64,000 nucleotides of DNA from Streptomyces sp. SDr-06 (GTDB lineage: Bacteria > Actinomycetota > Actinomycetes > Streptomycetales > Streptomycetaceae), in the NCBI RefSeq assembly GCF_003324565.1, contig NZ_QOLA01000020.1, positions 62,001 to 126,000 of the forward strand, given 5' to 3'. Below are positions 33,219 through 41,620 of this stretch, in pieces. The notes beneath the pieces were generated by a model, which saw only the letters and a list, made by a program, of their open reading frames with translations, did not search any database and was not told where the DNA came from. Every line of letters begins with the position of its first letter. Within the stretch, counting starts at the first letter, position 1. The position numbers were made by a program, and so were the translations under genes.

Positions 33219-34667
33219 TCACGGCTCCGACGGGGACGGCCCAGCCGGTTCGCGGCGACGCTGGGCGCTGTCGCTGATGCGGATCAGCAAGGCGACCATC
33301 AGCCAGTTGGCGACCATGGACGATCCGCCCTTGGCCAGGAACGGCAGCGCCTTGCCGGTCAGCGGGATCAGGCCCATGACGCCGCCCGAGACGACGAACA
33401 CCTGGAGCAGCAGTGCGCCGGACAGGCCGGCCGCCAGGAGCTTGCCGAACGGGTCGCGGGCCAGGACGCTGATGCGCAGTCCGCGCTGCGCGAGGAGCGC
33501 GTACAGAAGCAGGACGGCCATCACCCCGGCCAGGCCGAGCTCTTCGCCGACGGTGGTGAGGATGAAGTCGCTGTTACCGGCGAAGCCGATGAGTTCGGGA
33601 TGGCCCTGGCCCAGGCCCGTGCCGGTGATGCCGCCGCTGCCGAAGCTGAACAGGGCCTGGCCGAGCTGTTCGGAGATCCCTGCCTTCTGTCCGGCGGGCG
33701 TGAAGGCGTCCATGGGGTGGAGCCAGGCGACGACCCGGCCGTGGACGTGCGGTTCCATCGAGCCGACCACTCCGGCCCCGACGACGGCCATGAGCAGACC
33801 GCACACCACCCAGCTGGTCCGCTCGGTGGCCATGTACAGCATGATCACAAACACGCCGAAGAAGATCAGCGAGGTGCCGAGGTCCCGCTCGAAGATGAGC
33901 ACCAGCAGGCTGAGGACCCAGATCGTCGCGATCGGCGCCATCTGCCGCCCGGGCGGCAGCCGCATGCCGAGGAACCGCCGCCCGGTCAGTGCGAGCGCGT
34001 CGCGGTTGACCGTGAGATAGCCGGCGAAGAACACCGCGATCATGACCTTCACGAATTCGCCGGGCTGCACGCTCAGCGGCCCGAGCATGATCCACCGCTT
34101 GGCGCCGAACTGGTCCGCGCCGAAGAAGGCCGGGGCCATCAACAGAACCAGGGCCACCGCCATCATCAGATACAGGTACCGCTGCAGCCAGCGGTGATCG
34201 CGCAGGGCGAGCAGCACGCCGATGCAGACGGCCACCCCGATCACCGTCCACATCAGCTGTCCGCTGCCGGCCTGGGGGATCCTGAGGCGGGGCTCGGCCG
34301 CGTAGGTGATGTCGAGCCGGTGCATCAGCACCAGGCCGAGTCCGGTCAGCAGCAGGGCGAGCGGAAGGATCAACGGATCCGCCCGGGACGCCCAGCGCCG
34401 CACCGCCAGGTGCGGTACCACGGCGAGCAGGAAGACGGCGACGGCGAACCCGGGCAGCCCCGAGGGCAGCCCACCGTCCATGGACAGGCTGGTGCAGGTG
34501 TAGCCGCCGACCGTGATCAGTACGACGAAGCCGAGCAGCCAGGCCTCGGTGCGCCGCCGGTTGGGCGCCTGCGCGAGCGCCGCGAACGACATGGTGCGCC
34601 CGAAGTCGTCCTCCGGCTCCGCACCGCTTGTGAATCGCGACCGGGTCGCGTTCGTCAGCCCCCGCAC
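33219..34667 (-). CDS. FtsW/RodA/SpoVE (SEDS) family protein
   Basis: A 482-residue polytopic membrane protein with about 10-12 helices. GAKRWIMLGPLSVQPGEFVKVMIAVF is the conserved SEDS block, followed by IFERDLGTSLIFFGVFVIMLYMA (the catalytic Asp region of lipid II polymerases), GISEQLGQALFSFGSGGITGTGLGQG, the NSDFILTTVGEELGLAG motif and the late GGSSMVANW segment. It should be a peptidoglycan glycosyltransferase. The GTG at 34667 follows GGGAGG by five bases. No penicillin-binding protein, division or elongation gene is nearby, so it is an extra, stand-alone SEDS paralogue. Confidence 0.93.
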   Translation of the reverse strand: MRGLTNATRSRFTSGAEPEDDFGRTMSFAALAQAPNRRRTEAWLLGFVVLITVGGYTCTSLSMDGGLPSGLPGFAVAVFLLAVVPHLAVRRWASRADPLILPLALLLTGLGLVLMHRLDITYAAEPRLRIPQAGSGQLMWTVIGVAVCIGVLLALRDHRWLQRYLYLMMAVALVLLMAPAFFGADQFGAKRWIMLGPLSVQPGEFVKVMIAVFFAGYLTVNRDALALTGRRFLGMRLPPGRQMAPIATIWVLSLLVLIFERDLGTSLIFFGVFVIMLYMATERTSWVVCGLLMAVVGAGVVGSMEPHVHGRVVAWLHPMDAFTPAGQKAGISEQLGQALFSFGSGGITGTGLGQGHPELIGFAGNSDFILTTVGEELGLAGVMAVLLLYALLAQRGLRISVLARDPFGKLLAAGLSGALLLQVFVVSGGVMGLIPLTGKALPFLAKGGSSMVANWLMVALLIRISDSAQRRREPAGPSPSEP

Positions 34668-35110
34668 AGAAACCTCCCACCCTGGGAGAACCGCAGACCG
34701 GGACATCACGCCCCCGTGCCCGCGGCATGAACGCACCGCGAGGCAACAGGCAGCCTGAGCCGGTCCCTGCGGGGCTCTCCTCATAGACACTTGCCGAGTT
34801 GCGCCATTATGCAACTAATTAGAGCTACGGTACGCCTCATCGGCCGAAACCGCGGACTCGGGGCGGATCGGACCGAGCCGCTCAGCCCCTGGCGACCCAA
34901 GGACGTCCCTGCTCGCGGCGGAAGGCGGGGCTTGGCCGATCGTGGTTGTTCGGTGGGGCGGCCCGGGCACGGCGACGGCCCGTGCGGACGGACGCCCTGG
35001 CACGTTTGCGCCACCCGGCGAACCCCGACCACCCCACCTGGCATGCTCGTCTCCACCTGTCCCAGTCCGTGCCCGGGGAAGCGGGGCCTGCCCGAAAGGT
35101 CGTCACGAAC
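34668..35110. promoter_or_regulatory. Divergent intergenic region with a TTGC dyad
   Basis: About 440 bp between the divergent SEDS and PEP mutase/ICL-family genes. An unusually AT-rich patch contains AGTTGC-N8-GCAACT at 34797-34816 followed by TAATTAG, a good fit to a 20-bp operator. The surrounding sequence is non-coding in character. Confidence 0.5.
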
Positions 35111-35884
35111 ATGACGTTCAAAGAGCTCCACCACCAGCACTCCCCGCTCCTGCTGCCCAACGCCTGGGACGTGGCCTCGGCGCTCGCCTTCGCCGACGCG
35201 GGATTCCCCGCCATCGGCACGACGAGCTTCGGCGTCGCCGCCTCCGGTGGCAGTCCCGACGGTGGCCGGGCCAGCAGGCAGGCCACCCGGGCTCTCGCTC
35301 AGAGACTGAGGGGCACCTCCTTCTATGTCTCCGCCGACATCGAGGACGGCTATGACGACGACCCCGAGTATGTGGCGGCGTACACCGTGAGCCTCGGCGT
35401 CGACGGCATCAACATCGAGGACAGCACCGACGAGAGGCTGATTGATCCCGCGCTGCACGCGGCCAAGATCACCGCCATCAAGCACGCCGCGCCCGACCTC
35501 TTCGTCAACGCCCGGGTCGACACGTACTGGCTCGGCCAGCAGGCCACGGTCAAGGAGACCTTGGCGCGGGCCCACGCGTACGAAGCGGCGGGCGCCGACG
35601 GCATCTTCATCCCGGGGGCCACCGATCCCTCCGAGCTGCGCCAGTTGACCGGCGCCATCGAGGCGCCGGTCAACATCCTGGCCCACCCCACGCTTTCCGT
35701 GGCGGAGCTGGGCCGGCTGGGTGTGCGGCGCATCAGTACCGGATCGCTGCCCTACCGCGCCGCGATGGATGCCGCCGTGCGCGCGGCCGTGGACGTACGC
35801 GACGGCGGCACCCCACCCGCGGCGACGTCCTATCCCGTGATGCAGGAGCGGCTCGTGCGCAACCACCGGGGCCGGCGGGGATGA
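35111..35884 (+). CDS. Isocitrate lyase / PEP mutase family protein
   Basis: A 257-residue TIM-barrel of the PEP mutase/ICL superfamily. LLLPNAWDVASALAFADAGF, the SADIEDGYDDDPE metal-binding segment (D-x-E-D-G), IEDSTDERL with the second acidic ligand, and VNARVDTYW are typical. The KKCGH catalytic loop of true isocitrate lyases is absent, so a carboxyphosphonate/phosphonate mutase or a 2-methylisocitrate-like C-C lyase or hydrolase is more likely. The ATG at 35111 was chosen; the frame is open further upstream but reads as non-coding. It stands alone on the plus strand, convergent with the amidohydrolase that follows. Confidence 0.88.
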   Translation: MTFKELHHQHSPLLLPNAWDVASALAFADAGFPAIGTTSFGVAASGGSPDGGRASRQATRALAQRLRGTSFYVSADIEDGYDDDPEYVAAYTVSLGVDGINIEDSTDERLIDPALHAAKITAIKHAAPDLFVNARVDTYWLGQQATVKETLARAHAYEAAGADGIFIPGATDPSELRQLTGAIEAPVNILAHPTLSVAELGRLGVRRISTGSLPYRAAMDAAVRAAVDVRDGGTPPAATSYPVMQERLVRNHRGRRG

Positions 35885-36022
35885 GACCCCCAAGGCCTCC
35901 GGCGGGTCCGCCCCTGGGCGAGCACCTGTCGGGCCAACTCGCCGTACGCGCACGGCGATCGGCCGCGATCGGGGCGCAAGAGCCCGCTCGTTTCCCTCCC
36001 GGACGCTGTACGGGGCCTGCGG

Positions 36023-37234
36023 TCATGCCGCCAGGCGGGTACCGCGGCGCCAGACGGCGCGGGTGTTGAGGGTGTCGCCGATGTCGCTGGTCGGGTCGCC
36101 GTCGACCAGCAGGAGGTCGGCTCGCAGTCCTTCCGCGATGCGACCCCGGTCGCTGAGGCGGAAGCGGCGCGCCGTGGTCGCCGTGGCTGCGCGCAGGGCC
36201 CGTGCGGGGGTGAGGCCGGCGGCCACGAGGTACTGCAGTTCGTGGTGCAGGCTGGCTCCGTGTGCCAGGCCCCCGAAGAACGTCTCGGGCATGGATACGT
36301 CGGTGCCGGCCAGCACGTCGATACCGGCGGCGTCCAGGGCGCGCACGGTGTCGTACACGTCGTCGAGCTTGCCCTGCGGGTAGCGGTTGTAGCTGGACCG
36401 CAGCGTCTGGTCCCACTTGCTGTCGAGGCGGGCGGCGACCCGAGGGTCGTCGGCGAGTTCGCTGCCGGTGATGCCCATCATCGACGCGTTGAGGCTGATG
36501 CAGGGAATGACGAACATGCCCGCGTCCTTGATCACGTCGATGATCTCGGCCGTGTGCGGCTGGTCCATGAACACGTGGGCGAGGCCGTCGATGCCCGCTT
36601 CCGCGGCCATTGTGGTGGCCTCCACGGTGAGCGCGTGGGCCACGGTGAGGGCGCCGTACTTCTTGGCCTCTGCCACCCCCGCGTTCACGGTGGCCTGGTC
36701 GAGCGAGGGCAGCCCCGGGTGTCCCTCCACGCTGCCGTCGTCGATCATGAACTTGATGAAGTCCGACCCGCGGCCGAGGAGTTGAGGGACGAAGGCGGCC
36801 GCTTCCTCGGGAGTGGTGGAGAACGGCATCAGGGGCATCACCGGGGGGAGATCCCACTTCGGCCGGAACCCCTCGGGCATCAGCTCGCTGGGGTGGCCAC
36901 CGGGCGGTGTGATGCCGAATCCGGCCGAGCGCACATCGGCCACCGTGTCGTCGTCGGTGATGTGGCCCCGGTTCTCCCGGGTGTTCATCCCTTGCATCTC
37001 CAGTTCGGTCGTCACTCCGAACCGCAGGGCGAGGGCCAGGGACCCGGGGGCGGAGTGCACATGGGCGTCGATGAGTCCCGGCAGCAAGGTGGCGCCGCGA
37101 CCGTCGACGATCTCGCTGCCCCAGGGAGCGTCCCCGCCGACCCGAGTGATCCTTCCGCCATCGATGACCACGGTCTGCACGCCGAGCGACTTCTCCCCGT
37201 CGAAGACGTGGGCGTTGGTGATCGCGGTTGCCAT
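36023..37234 (-). CDS. Amidohydrolase family protein
   Basis: A 403-residue metal-dependent hydrolase. The metal pair is in LLPGLIDAHVHSAPG near residue 55. A histidine follows in LTVAHALTVEA, another region in DGLAHVFMDQPH, and the final Asp is in LAGTDVSMPETFF. The C-terminal composite strand is LADLLLVDGD-like (GLRADLLLVDGDPTSD). This subgroup includes imidazolonepropionase-like and prolidase-like enzymes. An ATG at 37267 would lie within an inverted repeat that looks like the MarR operator, so the ATG at 37234 (MATAITNAHVF) was preferred. It diverges from the MarR gene, its likely regulator. Confidence 0.9.
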   Translation of the reverse strand: MATAITNAHVFDGEKSLGVQTVVIDGGRITRVGGDAPWGSEIVDGRGATLLPGLIDAHVHSAPGSLALALRFGVTTELEMQGMNTRENRGHITDDDTVADVRSAGFGITPPGGHPSELMPEGFRPKWDLPPVMPLMPFSTTPEEAAAFVPQLLGRGSDFIKFMIDDGSVEGHPGLPSLDQATVNAGVAEAKKYGALTVAHALTVEATTMAAEAGIDGLAHVFMDQPHTAEIIDVIKDAGMFVIPCISLNASMMGITGSELADDPRVAARLDSKWDQTLRSSYNRYPQGKLDDVYDTVRALDAAGIDVLAGTDVSMPETFFGGLAHGASLHHELQYLVAAGLTPARALRAATATTARRFRLSDRGRIAEGLRADLLLVDGDPTSDIGDTLNTRAVWRRGTRLAA

Positions 37235-37264
37235 GGCGGCCCGCCTCGTTTCCTTGCTGGGCAA

Positions 37265-37310
37265 CATTTACATACCTGATGCTATGCACTTATCGGCAGG
37301 CATGCAAATG
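37265..37310. promoter_or_regulatory. Candidate MarR operator
   Basis: CATTTACAT at 37265-37273 and ATGCAAATG at 37302-37310 form a nine-base dyad with one mismatch, in the 101-bp gap between the divergent MarR and amidohydrolase genes. The spacing (28 bases) is long for one site, so two sites are possible. Confidence 0.4.
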
Positions 37311-37335
37311 TGTGATGCGGGATAGACTCGGCCCC

Positions 37336-37803
37336 ATGAGCAGTGCCTTTTCCCCTGATCAGGACCCCGACGACCTGGCGCTCGGCCAGATCGGCCCAGC
37401 GCTGTCCCGTCTGCGACGTCGCGCACCTGCTTCGGGCAAGGATCTTTCCCGCAATCTCGTCCTGAATGTGATCGCCGACGCGCCGGGCGAGACCACCGTC
37501 GGTGGTCTCGCCGCCGAGATGGGCATCGCCCAGCCGGTGGCCAGCCGTACCGTCGCCGCCTGCATCCAGGAGGGCTTGCTGCGGCGGGCGGCATCCCAGG
37601 CCGATGGGCGCCGCACCGTGCTCGAACTCACTGAGCACGGCGAGGCCGAGCGGAACCGCTTCGCCGCTGAACAGCGCGCGGCGTTCGAGGAGATCACCGC
37701 GGCCTGGTCGGCGGAGGAACGCATCCAGTTCGCACGCCTCTTGGTCCGTTACGGCGCGGACGCCACCGCGTGGTCCAGGAGGCGGGCCGCGGGCCGCGAC
37801 TGA
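37336..37803 (+). CDS. MarR family transcriptional regulator
   Basis: A 155-residue winged-helix regulator. The HTH core is TVGGLAAEMGIAQPVASRTVAACIQEGLL with the beta-wing RRAASQADGRRTVLELTEHG. Dimerisation helices flank it. The ATG at 37336 was chosen: it follows an ATG-poor leader and gives the acidic N-terminus SSAFSPDQDPDDLALGQIG. It probably represses itself and the divergent amidohydrolase and responds to that enzyme's substrate. Upstream frame extension to 37228 is not protein-like. Confidence 0.9.
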   Translation: MSSAFSPDQDPDDLALGQIGPALSRLRRRAPASGKDLSRNLVLNVIADAPGETTVGGLAAEMGIAQPVASRTVAACIQEGLLRRAASQADGRRTVLELTEHGEAERNRFAAEQRAAFEEITAAWSAEERIQFARLLVRYGADATAWSRRRAAGRD

Positions 37804-38094
37804 GGGAGGTCTCGCGCGGCCGCGTCGCAGCGGAGCGCTCGCGCGAGGCGAGGTGTCCGCGGGGGTGTCGCGTTCCCTGTGCGGCGTCGAGCGAGCGTCT
37901 CAAGTCGGCTGGTGGGGAGGCGAGTTGGTCGTCCCTGCGGCATTCCGGTGATGAGGTCATGGGGGTGAGTTCGCGGGGCGCTGATTGGGTTGGCGACCGG
38001 CTGCGGAAGGCGGTGTGGCCGGTCCTCGCGGCTCAACTCCCGCTGCGTGGAGGCGTGATCGGCTGATTCCGCCGACTGAGCGGAGGTGGTCGGT

Positions 38095-38817
38095 TCAGCC
38101 CGCCAGGCGCTGGAGCCATTCGCGGAGCAGAGCCGTCTCCGTGTCCCGCAGCGGTACCCCGGTGGCCTCGGCCGAGGACTCGGTGGCGGACTGAAGTGCG
38201 GCATCGAGGGCGAGTGCGCGCGAGGCCAGGTCCGAGCCCGACGGGTCGGGCGAGTCCGTGGTGACCGACGCGATGACGGTGTCCCTCAGGCGTGCCGACG
38301 TGGTCAGGTCCCGTTCCGAAGGCTCTTCGCCGATCAGCGCCAGCGTGGCCCCCGTCGTCGCCGCGTGGAGGACGCGGGTCGCCTGCTCCACGGGAACCCG
38401 TAGGGCCCCGGCCTCGGCCACCCGGCCCAGCAGTCTCACCAGCAGGGCGTGCGCCTCGTCCGCGGCCGGCGGGCGCCGGCCGGGCTGGGCGGTGCCGTAC
38501 ATGAGCATGTAGAACGCGGGGTGCTGCACTCCGAAGTCCACGTGCAGGTCCCAGCCGCGGTAGAGGTCGCCCACGGGGTCGTCGGGGGACAGTGTCAGCG
38601 CCTCGCGCTTCTCGGTCAGGTACATCTCGAATCCGTAGGCGGCCAGCTCGGCCAGGAGTCCGTCCTTGTCGTCGAACATCCGGTAGAGCGCGGGAGCCGT
38701 GATGCCCGCGGCCGCGGCGACGGCCCGCGTGGAGACCGCTTCGCTGCCGCCCTCCTCCAAAAGCTTGGCGGCCACCTGCAGTACCTGGTGCCGTGCGGCG
38801 CGTCGTCCCTCATTCAT
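38095..38817 (-). CDS. TetR family transcriptional regulator
   Basis: A 240-residue TetR/AcrR regulator. The HTH at residues 5-55 reads RAARHQVLQVAAKLLEEGG, then VSTRAVAAAAGITAPALYRMFDDKDGLLAELAAYGF. The ligand domain contains the conserved HPAFYMLMYG helix, typical of TetR_C_11-like subfamilies. The ATG at 38817 begins MNEGRRAARH; earlier ATGs add non-conserved residues. It diverges from the flavodoxin-like gene, with direct repeats of ATCGGTG one helical turn apart near its promoter (38843-38860), so it probably regulates the flavodoxin-AKR pair. Confidence 0.92.
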   Translation of the reverse strand: MNEGRRAARHQVLQVAAKLLEEGGSEAVSTRAVAAAAGITAPALYRMFDDKDGLLAELAAYGFEMYLTEKREALTLSPDDPVGDLYRGWDLHVDFGVQHPAFYMLMYGTAQPGRRPPAADEAHALLVRLLGRVAEAGALRVPVEQATRVLHAATTGATLALIGEEPSERDLTTSARLRDTVIASVTTDSPDPSGSDLASRALALDAALQSATESSAEATGVPLRDTETALLREWLQRLAG

Positions 38818-38824
38818 GAAACAA

Positions 38825-38860
38825 CGATATCGCATCTTGCGCATCGGTGTTCTATCGGTG
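38825..38860. promoter_or_regulatory. Candidate TetR binding region
   Basis: An 8-base palindrome CGATATCG at 38825-38832 and two direct copies of ATCGGTG at 38843-38849 and 38854-38860 (11-base period) lie just upstream of the TetR gene and between it and the divergent flavodoxin gene. Confidence 0.4.
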
Positions 38861-39056
38861 ATAACGTTCAAACCGTAACGTCGATCCGGCCGAGGGTGGT
38901 CGGCGCAGCCACGCGCCAGCTGGACGTGAGCCTCGCCATGGCTCCGGCCTCTGGCACTCCAGGCATGGAGCGGCGCGGCCGCCCGCCGCGGCGAGACGAC
39001 TCATCGTCCACCGACACAGCACCGAGCACGCCGCCAAGGCGGCAGGAGGAATACCC

Positions 39057-39644
39057 ATGTCCGACATATCGATCGTCATCGCGTCCCATTCCGGTTACGG
39101 CCACACCGCGCAGCTCGCCGCGGCCGTCGAGGACGGTGCGCGCTCCCTGGCCGGGACGCGGGCCCAGCGCGTGGACGTCGCCTCACTGAGCGATGCCGAC
39201 TGGGACCTGATGGACGCCGCGGATGCCATCATCTTCGGCACCCCCACCTACATGGGCACCGCGTCGGGGGCGTTCCACGCCTTCGCCGAGGCCACCAGCA
39301 AGCGCTGGAGCACCCGGGCCTGGAGCGACAAGCTTGCCGCGGGGTTCACCAACTCCGGTTCCATGAGCGGCGACAAGATGCACACCCTTCAGTACCTCTC
39401 ACTCCTGGCCGCCCAGCACGGAATGCTCTGGGTGAGCCTGGGCCTGCTGCCTGGCTGGAACACCACCACCTCCAGCCCCCAGGACAACAACCGCCTCGGC
39501 TTCTACCTCGGCGCCGGCGCACAGAGCTTCAACGACACTCCCGCGGTCGACGACGCCGATGTGAACACCGCCCGCCACCTCGGCCGCCGCGTCGCCGAGC
39601 AGACCCGTATCCACCGCACCGGACTGGTCACCGCGGCGCTCTGA
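39057..39644 (+). CDS. Flavodoxin-like NAD(P)H-dependent oxidoreductase (WrbA-like)
   Basis: A 195-residue flavodoxin-fold protein. The phosphate loop is ASHSGYGHTAQLA (9-21). FGTPTYMGTASGAFHAFAEAT (60-80) is the WrbA-like FMN-contact and stacking segment. TNSGSMSGDKMHTLQYLSLLAAQHGMLWV follows as in WrbA NAD(P)H:quinone oxidoreductases. AGGAGGA lies about six bases before the ATG. It probably reduces quinones or similar electrophiles by two electrons. It diverges from TetR and is followed by an aldo/keto reductase, consistent with a TetR-controlled electrophile response. Confidence 0.92.
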   Translation: MSDISIVIASHSGYGHTAQLAAAVEDGARSLAGTRAQRVDVASLSDADWDLMDAADAIIFGTPTYMGTASGAFHAFAEATSKRWSTRAWSDKLAAGFTNSGSMSGDKMHTLQYLSLLAAQHGMLWVSLGLLPGWNTTTSSPQDNNRLGFYLGAGAQSFNDTPAVDDADVNTARHLGRRVAEQTRIHRTGLVTAAL

Positions 39645-39670
39645 CCCCAACGGCCGCCAGAAAATACCCC

Positions 39671-39730
39671 TCCAGTGCCGCTCCCGCCCACGCTCGCTGA
39701 CGGGCAGGCGTCGGCGGGGGCGGCACTGGA
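39671..39730 (+). repeat. Long inverted repeat between flavodoxin and AKR genes
   Basis: Eighteen-base arms TCCAGTGCCGCTCCCGCC (39671-39688) and its complement (39713-39730) with one mismatch and a 24-base loop. It lies 27 bases after the flavodoxin stop and ends 20 bases before the AKR start. It would be a very stable mRNA hairpin; no T-tract follows. It may stabilise the upstream message, act as partial terminator, or be a large operator. Confidence 0.75.
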
Positions 39731-39750
39731 ATCTCTCCAAGGAGCGAGCC

Positions 39751-40740
39751 ATGCAGCATCGGACCCTGGGAAGCCAGGGCCTTGAGGTCTCGGCCATCGG
39801 CTACGGCGCGATGGGCCTGACGATGGCCTACGGACCCACCGACGAGGCGGCCGGCATCGCCGCCCTCCGCCGCGCCCACGATCTGGGAGTCACCTTCTTC
39901 GACACCGCCGAGATGTACGGCTGGGGTACCGGATCCAACGAGCTGCTGGTGGGCCGGGCGGTCAGGGACTTCCGTGACGAGGTGGTCCTGGCCACCAAGT
40001 TCGGCGTCGACATGGCGGTGCCCGCGGAGCGGATCGGCGGCCCTCTCAACAGCCGCCCCGACAACATCCGCAAGGTCGCCGACAACAGCCTGCGCTACCT
40101 CGGCACGGATCACATCGACGTGTTCTACCAGCACCGGGTCGATCCCGACGTGCCCATCGAGGACGTCGCGGGCACGGTCAAGGAGCTGATCGACGCGGGA
40201 TGGGTGCGGTACTTCGGCCTCAGCGAGGCCGGACCCGAGACGATCCGCAGGGCGCACGCCGTGCAGCCGGTCTCCGTTCTGCAGACCGAGTACTCCCTGT
40301 TCGAAAGGGACGCCGAGCAACTCCTGCCCGTCCTGGACGAGCTCGGCATCGGCTTCGTCGCCTACTCGCCCCTGGGCCGCGGGTTCATCACCGGCACCGC
40401 CAGGCCCGCCGACCAGTACGAAGGCGGCGACATACGCAGCGTGGACCCGCGCTGGCAGCCAGGGAACTTCGAGAAGAACATCGAAGCGGTCGACCGGCTT
40501 GCGGCCCTCGCGGCGACAAGAGGCGCCACCGTCTCCCAACTTGCCCTGGCCTGGCTCCTGACCCGGGGCGAACACGTCGTGCCGATCCCAGGCACCCGCA
40601 GCTCGCAGCGCATCGAGGAGAACGTACGGGCCGTCGACCTCACCCTCACCGATGCCGACCTGAAAGCCATCGACGAGATCCTGCCCCACGGCGGCTTCGG
40701 CGCCCGCTACGCCGAGGGGCACGTGCCCACGTGGGTCTGA
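39751..40740 (+). CDS. Aldo/keto reductase
   Basis: A 329-residue (beta/alpha)8 NADPH-dependent oxidoreductase. MQHRTLGSQGLEVSAIGYGAMGL opens the barrel. The catalytic residues are Asp in FFDTAEMYGWG, Tyr in EMYG, Lys in LATKFGVD and His in VFYQHRVDP. The C-terminal coenzyme loop is IPGTRSSQRIEENV. It fits the AKR13/YajO-like group. AAGGAG is six bases before the ATG. It reduces aldehydes or ketones and is likely co-transcribed with the flavodoxin-like gene, subject to the intervening hairpin. Confidence 0.94.
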   Translation: MQHRTLGSQGLEVSAIGYGAMGLTMAYGPTDEAAGIAALRRAHDLGVTFFDTAEMYGWGTGSNELLVGRAVRDFRDEVVLATKFGVDMAVPAERIGGPLNSRPDNIRKVADNSLRYLGTDHIDVFYQHRVDPDVPIEDVAGTVKELIDAGWVRYFGLSEAGPETIRRAHAVQPVSVLQTEYSLFERDAEQLLPVLDELGIGFVAYSPLGRGFITGTARPADQYEGGDIRSVDPRWQPGNFEKNIEAVDRLAALAATRGATVSQLALAWLLTRGEHVVPIPGTRSSQRIEENVRAVDLTLTDADLKAIDEILPHGGFGARYAEGHVPTWV

Positions 40741-40756
40741 GAGCGGTCCGGCCCTC

Positions 40757-41611
40757 TCATACCGGGGCGCGGCAGTCCCGGGGCGCGGGTGGGGTCGGGT
40801 CGCCCGACTCCGCGTCGGCCGTCGTCAGCACGCTGACGTTCAGCGCGCATTCGATCTGTTTCACGGTGTGGAAGACGAACAGGTCCTCCCGCCCGTGCTG
40901 CACGCGCGGCCCGCCCGCCACCAGCATTCCGACGATCACCGCGCCGTGCACGGGATGTCCGTCGACGACCTGGTCGACCGGCACGAACACCGGGGCCCCG
41001 GAATCGGCCGCCTGAGACACCTGGGTGTGTTCCTTCACCGCGATCGCCAGGCCGAAGGTGCAGCGTCTCGGCTGGGGCTTGTCCTCGCACTCCTTGCCCT
41101 CGCTCAGCGAGAACACCTCCACGTCGCAGAGCAGCTTGGTGACCTGGCCGCTCACACACACCTTCTGTCCGACCACGGGCGCGTCCGCCTTGCCGAGCAC
41201 CCGGCGGGCCACTGGCTCACCGGCGGGGCCGCCGTCGGTCCAGATGGTCGGGGCGTACACCTGCGGCTTGGCGGGGGTTGCGGTGATCAGCCCGGTGTCA
41301 GCTCCGTCGTCGAAGAAGGCCCGTGCGACGCTGCCGTAGGGGGTCTGGCCCGAGACGACGGGGACGCCCCTCTGGGCGTCGGAGCAGTGCCCGGCCGTGA
41401 CCATGGCGCGCTTGCCGTCCTCGACCCGGCGCACCGCGAAGCCCGCCGTGCAGTCGAACAGGGTGGCGCTGACGGTCGTCGTGATCGCGGCGCCGCCGCG
41501 GTGCGGCTGTGGATCGTTGGACCGGCCGGCCGGGGCGCCGGTCGCGGACGCACCGGGCACCAGGGCCAGCAGCGCGGCCAGCAGGCAGGCCGGAAGGGGC
41601 AGTCGGCGCAT
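40757..41611 (-). CDS. Secreted trypsin-fold serine protease (S1-like)
   Basis: A 284-residue exported protease. The signal peptide is residues 1-23 (hydrophobic core CLLAALLALVPG, cut near ASA). The triad is visible: His75 in VTAGHC, Asp105 in ADTGLI, Ser204 in AADSGAP (GDSG replaced by ADSG). Cys pairs 54/76, 152/162 and 175/184 fit disulfides of streptogrisin/chymotrypsin-like enzymes. The region 140-200 (KVCVSGQVTKLLCDVEVFSLSEGK) is an insertion relative to short streptogrisins. There is no long propeptide. AGGAG overlaps the stop of the 1375-residue gene, so it is the last gene of a three-gene operon with two giant unknown proteins, an unusual partner set for a secreted protease. Confidence 0.9.
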   Translation of the reverse strand: MRRLPLPACLLAALLALVPGASATGAPAGRSNDPQPHRGGAAITTTVSATLFDCTAGFAVRRVEDGKRAMVTAGHCSDAQRGVPVVSGQTPYGSVARAFFDDGADTGLITATPAKPQVYAPTIWTDGGPAGEPVARRVLGKADAPVVGQKVCVSGQVTKLLCDVEVFSLSEGKECEDKPQPRRCTFGLAIAVKEHTQVSQAADSGAPVFVPVDQVVDGHPVHGAVIVGMLVAGGPRVQHGREDLFVFHTVKQIECALNVSVLTTADAESGDPTPPAPRDCRAPV

Positions 41612-41620
41612 GCTGTGCTC

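Noticed and set aside
32307..34730. An 807-codon plus-strand open frame opposite the SEDS gene
   Set aside because: Gln/His/Glu-rich reverse image of hydrophobic transmembrane codons.
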